Of a stretch of DNA of 64,000 nucleotides, positions 36,297-45,700 are shown piece after piece; the first letter of the stretch is position 1; each line of letters opens with the position of its first letter. The stretch lies in the NCBI GenBank assembly GCA_964344765.1, contig CAYFOM010000008.1, positions 53,684-117,683 of the forward strand, written 5' to 3'. The DNA is from JACNIZ01 sp964344765. Lineage in GTDB: Bacteria > Planctomycetota > UBA1135. The translations under genes and the position numbers were made by a program. The notes under the pieces were generated by a model that worked only from the letters and a program-made list of their open reading frames with translations, did no database searches and was not told where the DNA came from.

Positions 36297-38075
36297 CTAT
36301 TCCGTTGCTTCTTCGTTCTCGACGACGATCTGCTTCAAGTTGTACAAGCGGCTCATGCCCTCAAACGACAACTGGTCGGCGCGAAATTCGGATCCGGCGA
36401 AGTACGACGCCGAAGTACGAATCGAATTCAACTCGTTCGGCCAGATCTGGTTGACGTCCGGCTCACGAGTCCCGACCAAACGAACCATGACGACGAACTT
36501 ATCGCTGGCCAAGTTGTATTCAAGCGGACCAATCAACTGGTTATCTTCGTAGTCTTCCAGCAAGCGTCCAATTTGACCGCGCAGCCAAGGGCTGACCTTA
36601 TCGGTGGACGGCCAAACCGGATCCATAGCCGGACGGCGCGTTTTCGAGATCCAGTCCATCGGCACGATTTCCAATTCTGCATCGGCAGCGGCTTTGGCGA
36701 ATGCATCGGCTTCTACCAAGATGGCGTCTCCTTCGACCTCAGGTGCCGGGAAGGTGGCTTGGAAGTCTTCGGCAGCTTTGCGTGCCAGCACCGGCTGCTG
36801 CGATTCGCGCCAGTAATCGGTCACCGATTCTTGCACGTCTTCCAGTGGCGGAAGGGTGGCTTCGGTGCGGGTCAGCGGACGCGCCAAGAAGGCAACACCG
36901 TCGTTCAAGATGGCGCGGCCCAACCATTGGTTTAGCTCAAAGCGGAACAGCTGGTTGAGCTGGTCGGTGCCCAAACGTGGAACGTCGAGCAGCTCGGTGC
37001 GGGTCACCGGGTCACTTTGCTGGACCAACTCAATTCCCTTGCTATCGGCAAAGGCTTGAACGTCCTCGGCGTCGGCTGCTTCGGAGACCAAGGTCAGAAT
37101 GGCGCGCTGCAGCAAGAAGTCGCGCTTCAAGTCGTCGCCTAATTCCTCGCGGCTGAAGAACGGCTCCTCCGGTGCCTCTTCTCCTACTTCCGGAGCCGGG
37201 CGCATGTAGAGGAAGTGCTTGTTGAAGTCGTAGAAAGCACCCAGCTCCTCTTCGGTCGGCTCTTCTTGCGGCGCCCAAGTCTTGACCGCGTCGGTGTCCA
37301 GTGCTTCGGCAGATAGAACCAAAGCATCAAAGGTGACGGTTTCCTGCAGCTGTAGATCCTGGCGCTGGCTGAAGTCCAAGCCATTTTCGTAGAACTCGGC
37401 GAGCTCTTCTTCGGTCGGATCCAACGCCATTGCGGCGGCAGCAAAGTCTTCGCCATTCCACACCAGGTACTCGGCCTGGAATTCTTCGTAGCGATCCTTG
37501 AAGGTGCCGAGCACGTCTTCTTTGGTCGGCACGCGGCTACCCATCAACATGCCTTCCAGCAACGGAACGCGCATCAGGTCGGCGAGGTGAGCTTCAAAGC
37601 CGACGGCAGTCGGATAGTTGTAGAAGTTCAACAAGCTCTTGTAATCCGGCATTCCGCGGCCGCGAATCATCGCTTGAATCTGCCCGCGCAATACCGTCGG
37701 GTGCACGACGAAGTCAATGTCATCAGCCAACTTACGCAGCAGCGCGTAGACCAAAACCTGCTGGTCGTCGCGGTTGTCGTGTAGCGCTCCGATCAGGTAG
37801 TTCTCCTGGCCGATCAAACGAGCGGCATCGTAGTAATCCTGCTGCGAAATTTCGACTTCGCCTGACGGCAACTCGGCGGTAGCGGCGACGCTGGGTCCAC
37901 CACCAAACATGTTGGCGATGGCCATGTACATCGGGCCGGTGACACTGAAAATGACTAGACAGAAAATGGCTACGCCGATCAGCAGAATTCGCTTACGGGT
38001 AGACATTTCCGGCGGCTTCAACTCATCGTCGATGTTTCGGCCGGTGGTTTGGGAATTGCTCTTAGACGTGCTCAT
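36297..38075 (-). CDS. Membrane-anchored PpiD/SurA-like periplasmic protein
   Basis: The 592-residue protein has a short cytoplasmic head, one helix (ILLIGVAIFCLVIFSVTGPMY) and a large acidic periplasmic part. EISQQDYYDAARLIGQ... with DDIDFVVHPTVLRGQIQAM and the helical region after it resemble the SurA/PpiD N-terminal chaperone domain. No clear parvulin active site is visible, so peptidyl-prolyl isomerase activity is doubtful. The ATG at 38075 was preferred to the adjacent GTG at 38078. It is a single-gene unit with its own terminator. Confidence 0.65.
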   Translation of the reverse strand: MSTSKSNSQTTGRNIDDELKPPEMSTRKRILLIGVAIFCLVIFSVTGPMYMAIANMFGGGPSVAATAELPSGEVEISQQDYYDAARLIGQENYLIGALHDNRDDQQVLVYALLRKLADDIDFVVHPTVLRGQIQAMIRGRGMPDYKSLLNFYNYPTAVGFEAHLADLMRVPLLEGMLMGSRVPTKEDVLGTFKDRYEEFQAEYLVWNGEDFAAAAMALDPTEEELAEFYENGLDFSQRQDLQLQETVTFDALVLSAEALDTDAVKTWAPQEEPTEEELGAFYDFNKHFLYMRPAPEVGEEAPEEPFFSREELGDDLKRDFLLQRAILTLVSEAADAEDVQAFADSKGIELVQQSDPVTRTELLDVPRLGTDQLNQLFRFELNQWLGRAILNDGVAFLARPLTRTEATLPPLEDVQESVTDYWRESQQPVLARKAAEDFQATFPAPEVEGDAILVEADAFAKAAADAELEIVPMDWISKTRRPAMDPVWPSTDKVSPWLRGQIGRLLEDYEDNQLIGPLEYNLASDKFVVMVRLVGTREPDVNQIWPNELNSIRTSASYFAGSEFRADQLSFEGMSRLYNLKQIVVENEEATE

Positions 38076-38171
38076 CACGGACGCAGGATCTGCGAATGGG
38101 AAGGGGAAAGTCTACTTTCGCGGCGGCATTCCGACTACCGCCGATCCAAAGGGGTAAAAATTAGCTTCCGC

Positions 38172-38954
38172 CTAGCTTTGCGGCTGTTTTTCGACGGCTT
38201 CCGCCTCGGCATCGGCGCTGCCGTCGGCCGCAGCCTCGGGAACGGCCGGAGAATCGCCGTCTTCGGTGGGCGCAGGCGCCTGTTCGGCATCCACCACAGC
38301 GTCGTCGGCAGCTTGGGCGGGCTCGGCCGGCGGAGCTTCCGCCGGACTGGCAAGGCGGCCAGCCTCGGGAAGGTCTTTGAGCTCGGCTAGGCCGAAACGG
38401 TCGAGGAATTCTCGAGTGGTGCCGTACAAAAACGGACGACCGGGCAATTCGGAACGACCCAAAATCCGAATCAAGCGCATGTCCAGCAAGTGCCGCAGGT
38501 GCGGACCGGATTTCACCCCGCGCACCGCATCAATATCGGCCTTCAGAACCGGCTGACGGTAAGCCACCAGCGACAACACCTCCAACGCCGCCGGTCCCAT
38601 GCGATCCTTGTGAACCTGCTTGCGCACGGTCATCAAGTCTTCGGAGACGTCCTCCGATGTCAGCAAGCGCCACGCCCGCCCCACCTTGTGGAGCGCCAGC
38701 GGCAAATCGCGCTCGGCCATCCAATCCTGCAGCGCGGTCAGATGCTGCTGTGGGCTGAACTGCTCGCCTTGCTCCGGGTAAAGCACCTCGCGGATACGGT
38801 CCAGCGTCACCGATTCGGGTGACGCGAACAAAAGCGCGAACAACAACCGAATTTTTTCTTCGGCGATGATCGGCGAGGCGGCGGAGTCAGGAGGAGGAGT
38901 TGCGGACAAAGGCGGCTGCTGGTGCTTGAATGGCTGGAAGGTTTTCGACGGCAT
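38172..38954 (-). CDS. scpB: Segregation and condensation protein B
   Basis: ScpB is the winged-helix partner of SMC-ScpA in chromosome condensation. The 260-residue protein has IRLLFALLFASPESVTLDRI near the N terminus, the classic AALEVLSLVAYRQPVLKADIDAVRGVKSG winged-helix segment and ILGRSELPGRPFLYGTTREFLDRFGL. A C-terminal Ala/Pro/Glu tail of about 60 residues looks disordered. The ATG at 38954 lies inside the end of the upstream lipoprotein gene (68-bp overlap). ScpA is usually adjacent but is not present here. Confidence 0.93.
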   Translation of the reverse strand: MPSKTFQPFKHQQPPLSATPPPDSAASPIIAEEKIRLLFALLFASPESVTLDRIREVLYPEQGEQFSPQQHLTALQDWMAERDLPLALHKVGRAWRLLTSEDVSEDLMTVRKQVHKDRMGPAALEVLSLVAYRQPVLKADIDAVRGVKSGPHLRHLLDMRLIRILGRSELPGRPFLYGTTREFLDRFGLAELKDLPEAGRLASPAEAPPAEPAQAADDAVVDAEQAPAPTEDGDSPAVPEAAADGSADAEAEAVEKQPQS

Positions 38955-39831
38955 TATAGCGGTCGACCATCGCCTCGAACCAGGCGCGCTCTTCCAGCGG
39001 CGACACCGGTTGTTTGCGCAGATCTTCCAGTAGCACGGCGCGCGGTGGGACTTCGGTTTCGGCAGCAATCCGCCGTTTGACGAAAACCACCCGCCAGACC
39101 TGCTCACCATCAAACTGGAACGGACCGAAAATGCGTTCCTCGCCCCCCTGCTGCAGCCACGGCCCGAGCGGGGCCGGTAGATGCATCGGCAGCGGCGGCA
39201 GGCTGGCGTCGCCGTTGGGGCCGGGATCCAGCGATTGAATGGCCAATTGCGCAGCGGCCGCCCCGGTTTGCAGTTGGCGCGCCCAAGTCTTCGCTTGCTG
39301 CACGTCTTGGCTACTTAACATCTGCAGTTCGACCTGACCGCTCATTCGCGAGTGGGCACGGGCGCAAAGTTGGAACAGCTGGTTTTGCTCGAGATGGCGG
39401 CGCAAAATTCCGTTCACCACTTGCCAATTGCGATCGAATCGCCGCTGCGCCCAATCGTCTAGGCTAACACCATCGGGCAGGCTGCCTTCCAGACCGGCAA
39501 CCGAGGATTGCAATGCAGCATCGACTTCGGCAGCTGGCACTTCCAATTGCAACCGCATGCCTTCCAAACGAGCGAACTCGGCGCGGAAAATGGCATGCAC
39601 CAACGTGCGGCTTTCTTCTGGGTAAAGAAACGCAGCCTCGGCAGCGAAGGCATGGGCACTCAAGAATTCACCCTGCAAACGCACATCGGCAAGCAGAGAG
39701 CCATTGGCGTTGTTGCCCAACCCCTTGGCAGCAGTTTCCCATTCAGGCGTTTGCTGACAAGCACCGGCCACGCTTAGAAACGCTACCAACAGCAGCGCGG
39801 AGGGCGAGGCGGAGGACGTCGGCCGGGACAT
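38887..39831 (-). CDS. Chaperone-like (SurA/PrsA-type) lipoprotein
   Basis: The 314-residue protein begins with a signal peptide ending SVAGACQQ (probable lipobox Cys). The mature part is helical and Gln/Ala-rich (AEFARLEGMRLQLEVPAAEVDAAL, DWAQRRFDRNWQVVNGILRRH), like the N-terminal domains of SurA/PrsA foldases. It ends with FQFDGEQVWRVVFVKRRI and AVLLEDLRKQ, the end of a parvulin-like fold. The central catalytic segment is not clear, so enzyme activity is uncertain. The ATG at 39831 follows the zinc-ribbon gene by 26 nt. It may assist export or assembly of the pseudopilus products encoded upstream. Confidence 0.6.
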   Translation of the reverse strand: MSRPTSSASPSALLLVAFLSVAGACQQTPEWETAAKGLGNNANGSLLADVRLQGEFLSAHAFAAEAAFLYPEESRTLVHAIFRAEFARLEGMRLQLEVPAAEVDAALQSSVAGLEGSLPDGVSLDDWAQRRFDRNWQVVNGILRRHLEQNQLFQLCARAHSRMSGQVELQMLSSQDVQQAKTWARQLQTGAAAAQLAIQSLDPGPNGDASLPPLPMHLPAPLGPWLQQGGEERIFGPFQFDGEQVWRVVFVKRRIAAETEVPPRAVLLEDLRKQPVSPLEERAWFEAMVDRYNAVENLPAIQAPAAAFVRNSSS

Positions 39832-39857
39832 CAATGCTGGCGACGTGCGCCGAGGAA

Positions 39858-41336
39858 TTAGCGGAAGAACAACGAGCGCTTCACGCGTACACCGTGGCAG
39901 GTGGAGCACTTTTTGCGCTTCTGGCCGCCGCTGGTACTGGATGCACCTAGCTCAATGATTTCTTGGAAGCCGTCGCCGTTGCACGTTGGGCAGTTGTTGA
40001 AGTAAACCTTGACCAACTCGAAGTCGCCGGAGTATTCGGCGTAGAAGGCCAGCAACCATTGATAGCGCGACGACGCAGAAGTCGACTGCCACCACTGATC
40101 GGGCGAAGCCTCTTCACTGACTCCGGCGGCCCGGCGGCTGCGCTCGAGGTTTTCCAAGTAGCGCTTGTACCGATCCTGTAAATCTTTCTCGGCTTGAGTG
40201 CGACCGTCTTCTTCTTCCTCTTCCTCGGCTTTCAAGCCAGCTCGCGCCTTTTCTTCGCCGAGAATCCAGGTGCCGTTACCAAAACCTGCTTGATGGCGCT
40301 TAGGCTTGGTTTCGAAGCGGCGCTGCCAAAGAGTATCGATTTCAGAAAGATCCATATTCTTCTTCATCGTTTCCAACTCAAGCACCATCGCTGCGCGCAC
40401 CGCTTGCGGCACTTCGGATGTGGCATAGGTCTGCAACGACTCCATCGTTGCTTTGCGATCCAACGACTTCTTCTTCAGCAACGACGCGGCGCGCTTGTAC
40501 CAGTTGCGACGAAGGTAACGAATCATTGCGTCTTCGCGCTGTGATTCAAACTTATCGGCAACCTTGAGGAAGTCTTCGTACAGCGGCGAATCGGAGTGCT
40601 CGTCGCGGAATGCTTCCAGTTGCTCTTCAGCCACGGCGAAGCGTTCGCGGTAGATCAACGTGCGGATCTCTTTCAGCTTGTCGGTTTCCAGCTTGTGTTC
40701 AATCGCAGTTTGCAAGCGTGGAATCGCACCTTCGATGCGGCTGAGCAGCGCCGGATCGTCGGCGGCCAGTTGTTGCGCGACCATCAAGTGCGCAAGCGAC
40801 TGTTCGTACGCCGAAACTGCCTCCAACTCGCGGGCAAAATCATATTGCGCCATTGCGTCGAGCAACGAAATTTGCGGAAGGCGTTCGTTGTAAAACTGCT
40901 CGGTGGTCAACACCTCGGTGGCTTCCACTTGCACCTTTTCCGGCGGCGCGGCCAAACGGCTGGTCGGCACCACCGTGGTCATCGAGCGCGAACGAATTTC
41001 GATTTCACTGTTATCGCGGCGCAAAATGCGACCGGTAATCTGCTGCCCGTTGACCAACATTAAGCGATCAGCGGAGACCATCGGCGTTTCGATTTCGGTC
41101 TTATAACCAAAACCGGTTTTTAAGCGTTCGGCTTCTCCGGGGAACAGATCGGACCACGTCAGTTGATAGCGTCCACCATTGCGGGCGGAAAGCACCACTA
41201 AGCCGTCGAGGTCGTGTTCAATGATTTCGCCGACGAGCAGGCGACCGTCGAGCACGCGCACCACCTCGTAGTTCGGATCGCCTTGCGGGACCGCGGGAAG
41301 TAGGAGAGCTGCCGTTGCGAGTAGGACGGAAATCAT
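39858..41336 (-). CDS. Exported protein with C-terminal zinc-ribbon (DnaJ-type CxxCxG)
   Basis: The 492-residue protein has a signal peptide (MISVLLATAALLLPAVPQG), two small beta-rich repeats near the N terminus (VRVLDGRLLVGEIIEHDLDGL and LMLVNGQQITGRILRRDNSEI), a long helical, charged middle with TPR-like stretches, and at the C terminus CPTCNGDGFQE ... KKCSTCHGVRVKR. These are two CxxC pairs, like the DnaJ zinc finger. A zinc finger of this kind on an exported protein is unusual. It starts 4 nt after the pseudopilin gene, within the same operon. Function unknown. Confidence 0.75.
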   Translation of the reverse strand: MISVLLATAALLLPAVPQGDPNYEVVRVLDGRLLVGEIIEHDLDGLVVLSARNGGRYQLTWSDLFPGEAERLKTGFGYKTEIETPMVSADRLMLVNGQQITGRILRRDNSEIEIRSRSMTTVVPTSRLAAPPEKVQVEATEVLTTEQFYNERLPQISLLDAMAQYDFARELEAVSAYEQSLAHLMVAQQLAADDPALLSRIEGAIPRLQTAIEHKLETDKLKEIRTLIYRERFAVAEEQLEAFRDEHSDSPLYEDFLKVADKFESQREDAMIRYLRRNWYKRAASLLKKKSLDRKATMESLQTYATSEVPQAVRAAMVLELETMKKNMDLSEIDTLWQRRFETKPKRHQAGFGNGTWILGEEKARAGLKAEEEEEEDGRTQAEKDLQDRYKRYLENLERSRRAAGVSEEASPDQWWQSTSASSRYQWLLAFYAEYSGDFELVKVYFNNCPTCNGDGFQEIIELGASSTSGGQKRKKCSTCHGVRVKRSLFFR

Positions 41337-41340
41337 GGCA

Positions 41341-41802
41341 TTAACGCTGACCGGTTTCACGCAGACGGCGTGCGACCGGAACCTTTTGAGTGAGCAAGAA
41401 GGTCACCGAAGCTTCGGTGCGCTCCGGGTTCTTGCGGTAGAAGTTCAACTGCGCCTGGCGCAGGTACGGATTGGCTCCCGGCGGTTGCACCACCAGGGCG
41501 TAGCGGAAACCGGGCACGCCAGGCACCGGCTCGTCGAGGAAAATCTTCATTTCACTTTCCTGACCAGCGGAATCGAGCATCCAGACGTTGTCCTGCACGT
41601 GGCGAATCAACGGTTCGATGGCCGGCGCGAGTTCGGCGTGAGTACGAGCCGTGGCTTCCATGCCACCGCCAAATTGGAACATGCCGAGCATGGCGGCGAT
41701 GCCAAACAGGAACAAGCCCATGGCCAGCAGCACTTCCAACAAAGTGAACCCTCGGCGCCGCTTGCTGCGGGCATTGTTGGTCGAAGAATGCTTGAGCATC
41801 AT
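41341..41802 (-). CDS. Minor pseudopilin (GspI-like)
   Basis: The 153-residue protein has a basic leader and the prepilin peptidase site RRRG|FTLLEVLLAMGLFLFGIAAMLGMF, with Glu at +5, then a small globular domain. Size and position (next to a GspJ-like and a GspK-like gene) suggest the GspI role in the tip complex. The start overlaps the previous gene by four bases (ATGA). Confidence 0.8.
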   Translation of the reverse strand: MMLKHSSTNNARSKRRRGFTLLEVLLAMGLFLFGIAAMLGMFQFGGGMEATARTHAELAPAIEPLIRHVQDNVWMLDSAGQESEMKIFLDEPVPGVPGFRYALVVQPPGANPYLRQAQLNFYRKNPERTEASVTFLLTQKVPVARRLRETGQR

Positions 41803-42704
41803 GGCAACATCCTCCGGCCGTGCGAGGCGAGGTGGAAACGGCTTTGGTAAGCAACCGGTGCCAGCACCGAATCACCGCGATGGTGGGTACGCGGTGCTGT
41901 TTGCCGTGAACCATGTTCAACCACGCGTAGTTGCGGGAAGGTGCCCTGCACCTGCAACCATTCGACGCCGAGCATCAAGTGACTGGGCGTGCGCAGGGGT
42001 GGTGTGCCGCGCAGTACAACCAATTGACTGCTTGGGCTGACGTCGTCGTCGAGCACCAGCGGGCGTTGTTGAGCATCTTGGGAAACGCGCTCGAGGTCGA
42101 ACAGAATTTCGGCGGGGAAATCGAACGGCGTATCGGCGTCGACGCGGTTGTGCGGGAAGGGTTCGCCGTCGAGGTCGAACAAACTCCAGTCCAACCAGGC
42201 AACGCCTTCCGACATCGGCACGCCGCGACCGGCTTGCAGCATCGTGGTTAGGTGGCGATCGTCGCGTAGAGTGTCATTGCCGCCGGCGATTTGGGCCACG
42301 CGCACCAAGCGAGTCATTCGATTGCTTTCCGGATCGGTGGGCACGACCACCCAGGCAATTTCTACCGAAGCGCGGCCGCTGGGGTCATCGACCGGTAGCG
42401 AGGATCCGCGTGCCAAGAAACGCAGGCGCGGCAGCATCCAAGCTGGGTTGGAATCTTCTTCCGGCCAGGCTTCGTACTCGTCGAGCACCAACCAGCCGCT
42501 GGGGCCGGTGTGCAGTGCGGCGAGGTCGACGCGCATGGTGGAAGCGACTGCCGAAAAGGCCAAATCGCCATTACCCCGGCGCTCGCCGCTTTGCCAAAGC
42601 CCCAGCACCGAGTTGACGACGTTGAGTACAAAGATCGACAACATCGCAAACAAGGCCAGCGCCAGCATGACCTCGACCAACGTCAATCCACGGCGACGGC
42701 TCAT
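41799..42704 (-). CDS. Minor pseudopilin (GspJ-like)
   Basis: The 301-residue protein begins MSRRRG|LTLVEVMLALALFAMLSIFVLNVV, a prepilin site with Glu at +5. A beta-rich domain of about 270 residues follows, larger than E. coli GspJ (about 195). The ATG at 42704 overlaps the stop of the giant GspK-like gene (ATGA), and its own stop overlaps the next start. The order in transcription is G, H-like, K, J-like, I-like, which differs from the GHIJK order of classical type II secretion operons. Confidence 0.8.
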   Translation of the reverse strand: MSRRRGLTLVEVMLALALFAMLSIFVLNVVNSVLGLWQSGERRGNGDLAFSAVASTMRVDLAALHTGPSGWLVLDEYEAWPEEDSNPAWMLPRLRFLARGSSLPVDDPSGRASVEIAWVVVPTDPESNRMTRLVRVAQIAGGNDTLRDDRHLTTMLQAGRGVPMSEGVAWLDWSLFDLDGEPFPHNRVDADTPFDFPAEILFDLERVSQDAQQRPLVLDDDVSPSSQLVVLRGTPPLRTPSHLMLGVEWLQVQGTFPQLRVVEHGSRQTAPRTHHRGDSVLAPVAYQSRFHLASHGRRMLP

Positions 42705-45700
42705 TCGAAAATGTCCTCCTGGCGAATGACTTTGGATTCGGCGTAGTACTGCAAGCGCAAGTGACGCAGGCGTGGGGCGACTGTCCACGCAGTCGCGGCG
42801 AAGGTGATGGGATCGAAGGAACCCGCCCCCCAGTCGAAGCTGATGCGCAGATCGAGTCGATCGGATTGCAGGTTTAGCGGCACCACGTCGCCGTTAGGCA
42901 TTTGCGGCTGTTCAATCAAGACTAAGCCGGGGGTGGTTTCCGGATCATCGTCCCATTCGGCGGGATCGGTTCGCGCCAGAATGCGAACGCGATGAGATGT
43001 ATCCGGCTCTTCGGTTTCCATCAGCACGCCTTCCCAGAAGGCTCCGGGTTCATCCAAACCCAATTGGAACCAACCCAACGAATGGTGATCGCCTTGCGGC
43101 GCGTAAAGATCCATCCAGCGGTTAGGGAAGCTGTAGACCAAGGTGCCTGCACTGTGTGCCGCAGGTGTGGTACCGAAACGACCGCGCAACATGCCGTCGC
43201 CGAGTTCGTTTTCGTCTTCGTCCTCGGCCGGGTCAAAGCGCGGCATTTCCAGCGCGTTGTTGTGCGGACGAATGGGCGTATGCAGCAATTCTTGATCGAT
43301 CAACAACAGCGAGTTACCCGCCAATCCGGCAGAGCTCTCCACCGCCAGCGTTGCTTCGCCGGCGCCGACGTCACTGCTTAAGAATGTGTAAGGCCGACTA
43401 TCTACCGCCCAAATCTTGGCACCCGATGAATGGCCAGCCGGCTCGGTACCGTGCAGGCCACGGCCATTGGGCGCGATTTCAAAATCACCTTCGGCAGTAT
43501 TAATGCTGCTGTACGCAATGCGCTCGCCATCAATGACGATGATGCCCGATTCCGGCAACATCTCTAGCCATTGTCCCGGCTGCGAGCCGTAGATGCTTTG
43601 GCCGTCGCGCACCACCACATTGGGATCGACGTAAATCCAAGTTTCCTTTTCTTGCCGCAGGTCGGCGCGCAACACCAACGAGGCGCGAGTAATTGCGCCC
43701 CCAGGACGACCCATGCCCGGCGGTTCGGCCAACACCAATTCGTCGACCATGCCGCCGAACACCCCACCTTCACCGTTGCTGGTGGTACCGACAAAAATGC
43801 TATGCAAATTGCGCGGCCGCTCGCCGGACGGGAACTTGCACAAGCGCAGGTAGTCGCGCACGTCGGTGCTGGGGTTGTCGACGTCGTCTAAATTCGACAT
43901 TGCAAACGGAATTTGTGTCGAAGTATCAAAGGCGACGTAAGTGCAATTGGTGTTCACCCGCCCATCTTGGAACGGGAACGGCGCGGTTCCCCATTGCACC
44001 GTGAACCACATCGGCGGTCCGTCGGCGGTCGGATCCATAATCGCGACGCGATCCAAACGGCCGACGTAACCGGCATTCGGCGATTCGCCGCGCGGGCGCC
44101 ACGTCTTAAACACCGGCACCAATTCTTCACCGCCTTCGTGGGCGTGCTCGAAGGTGCCGAGCACCCCGCGGAATTGGAAGCGTTGCGAAATATCGCTGAT
44201 CAGCTCATCGCGGTTATCGACGTCTTCGCCGATGCGCCGCACGAACTGGTAGCTGATTTCATTCCCTTCTTGTGGGAAGAAGTTGAGCATGCCGCCACCA
44301 GCCGTACCGCCAGGACGGCCACCCGCCCCACCGGTTCCGCCGGCGCCGCCTCCGGCACCACCACCTCCGCCACCTCCCGGCGGTTCGGACGGCGTGTCGT
44401 AATCGGCGGTGTATCCACCGTTCAGCAACGGTTGCACGATGGCGTTAAACAACGCGCCATAATCATCGCGCACGAAGAAATTGCGGTAGATCGAGTCGTA
44501 GCGCACCCACTCGGTCAGCGACGCGTCTTCGGGGTGCGTGATTTGCACGAACTCAGACTGGTCTTCGTTGGGAAGCAGATAACGCAAATCGCTGACGTCC
44601 GCGCCTTGGATGGAAATGGGCAAGATGAACATGCGCATTTCCGGGGCTTCGGCCCAGATTCCGTGATTATCGGAGTAAATCCCTTCATCCCATTCTGTAA
44701 CAAATGAATGGGCAACATCTGCATCAATCGCGTTGGGCCAGTCGACCATGCGCGGCGTTTGCACCGCACGCTCAATAATGTTCAGCGTGGTCCCGGTTCG
44801 GCCTGAATAACGGATCACTTCTAATCCGCCAATGGGATGATTTTCAGTGTCAGGATCAGCAAGGCGCCGTTGAATCAATACAGCCAAGCCGCCGGATTCC
44901 TGGAAGGCTTCGGCATAGTACGGATCGTCGGGGACTAAGGTGGTTAGCTCGAGCGGACCGACATAATCGCCGGAGATCCCCGTGCCGATCGGGAACGAAA
45001 CTCCATTCAGTGCCAGCAGGTTAATGGTTTCCGGTCCCTCGAAACCTACCGCCACCGACCACGGCCCTACCGCACCGGTCAAGGCCGCCCCACCGGGTGG
45101 AATGTCGCTGGCTAACGGCGCCGAATAACCATAAATCTCAACGCCCGCGCCTTGCGGGTGATCCGAATCGAGCAGGTTGACGTGATCGTCGCTGGGCTCA
45201 CGGGCAGCGCGGCCACCGATGTAGGAATCGGCACCCTCCATGCGCTCGACAATGAATGAGGTTTCAGTCTTGCTGCTGTACTCAATCACCTCGTTGCCGA
45301 TGCGAATCGCACCGCGCGACGGGAAGCCTTCGGTAGATTCCACGGCAATGGATTCATCGCGATCGCCCGGCGCATAGCCCTGCACCGGTTGAGTCAGCAC
45401 TGTTGCTCCAAGAGTGTTGCCGCGCGGCACTCCATCGACGGCGACTTGAATGCCGCCCGGAGAGATCGCCCGCATCAACACGTTCAGGTGGAACCAGCGG
45501 TTGGTGATTGGATATTCAGCCAAATCCAACTCGGTGATCAAGGCTTGCTCCAGTCCGTCTTCGTCACCGGGATCGTCGCCGGCGTTGTCGTAGCCGCGCA
45601 CCACCAACTTGTTTTCTTCCAGCGTCGCCATCACTCGTTGACGGTCGACGTAATCGCCGGAAATCTCAAACAAACCGCCTTCGAGCTGACCTTCACGCGG

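Noticed and set aside
36297..38075. Assignment as an active parvulin isomerase
   Set aside because: The chaperone-like helical part is visible but no convincing parvulin active-site segment could be picked out.
44290..44395. Gly-rich repetitive sequence as a possible DNA repeat or CRISPR-like array
   Set aside because: It encodes an in-frame Gly-rich linker in the GspK-like protein; unit lengths are three-base and irregular, with no spacers.
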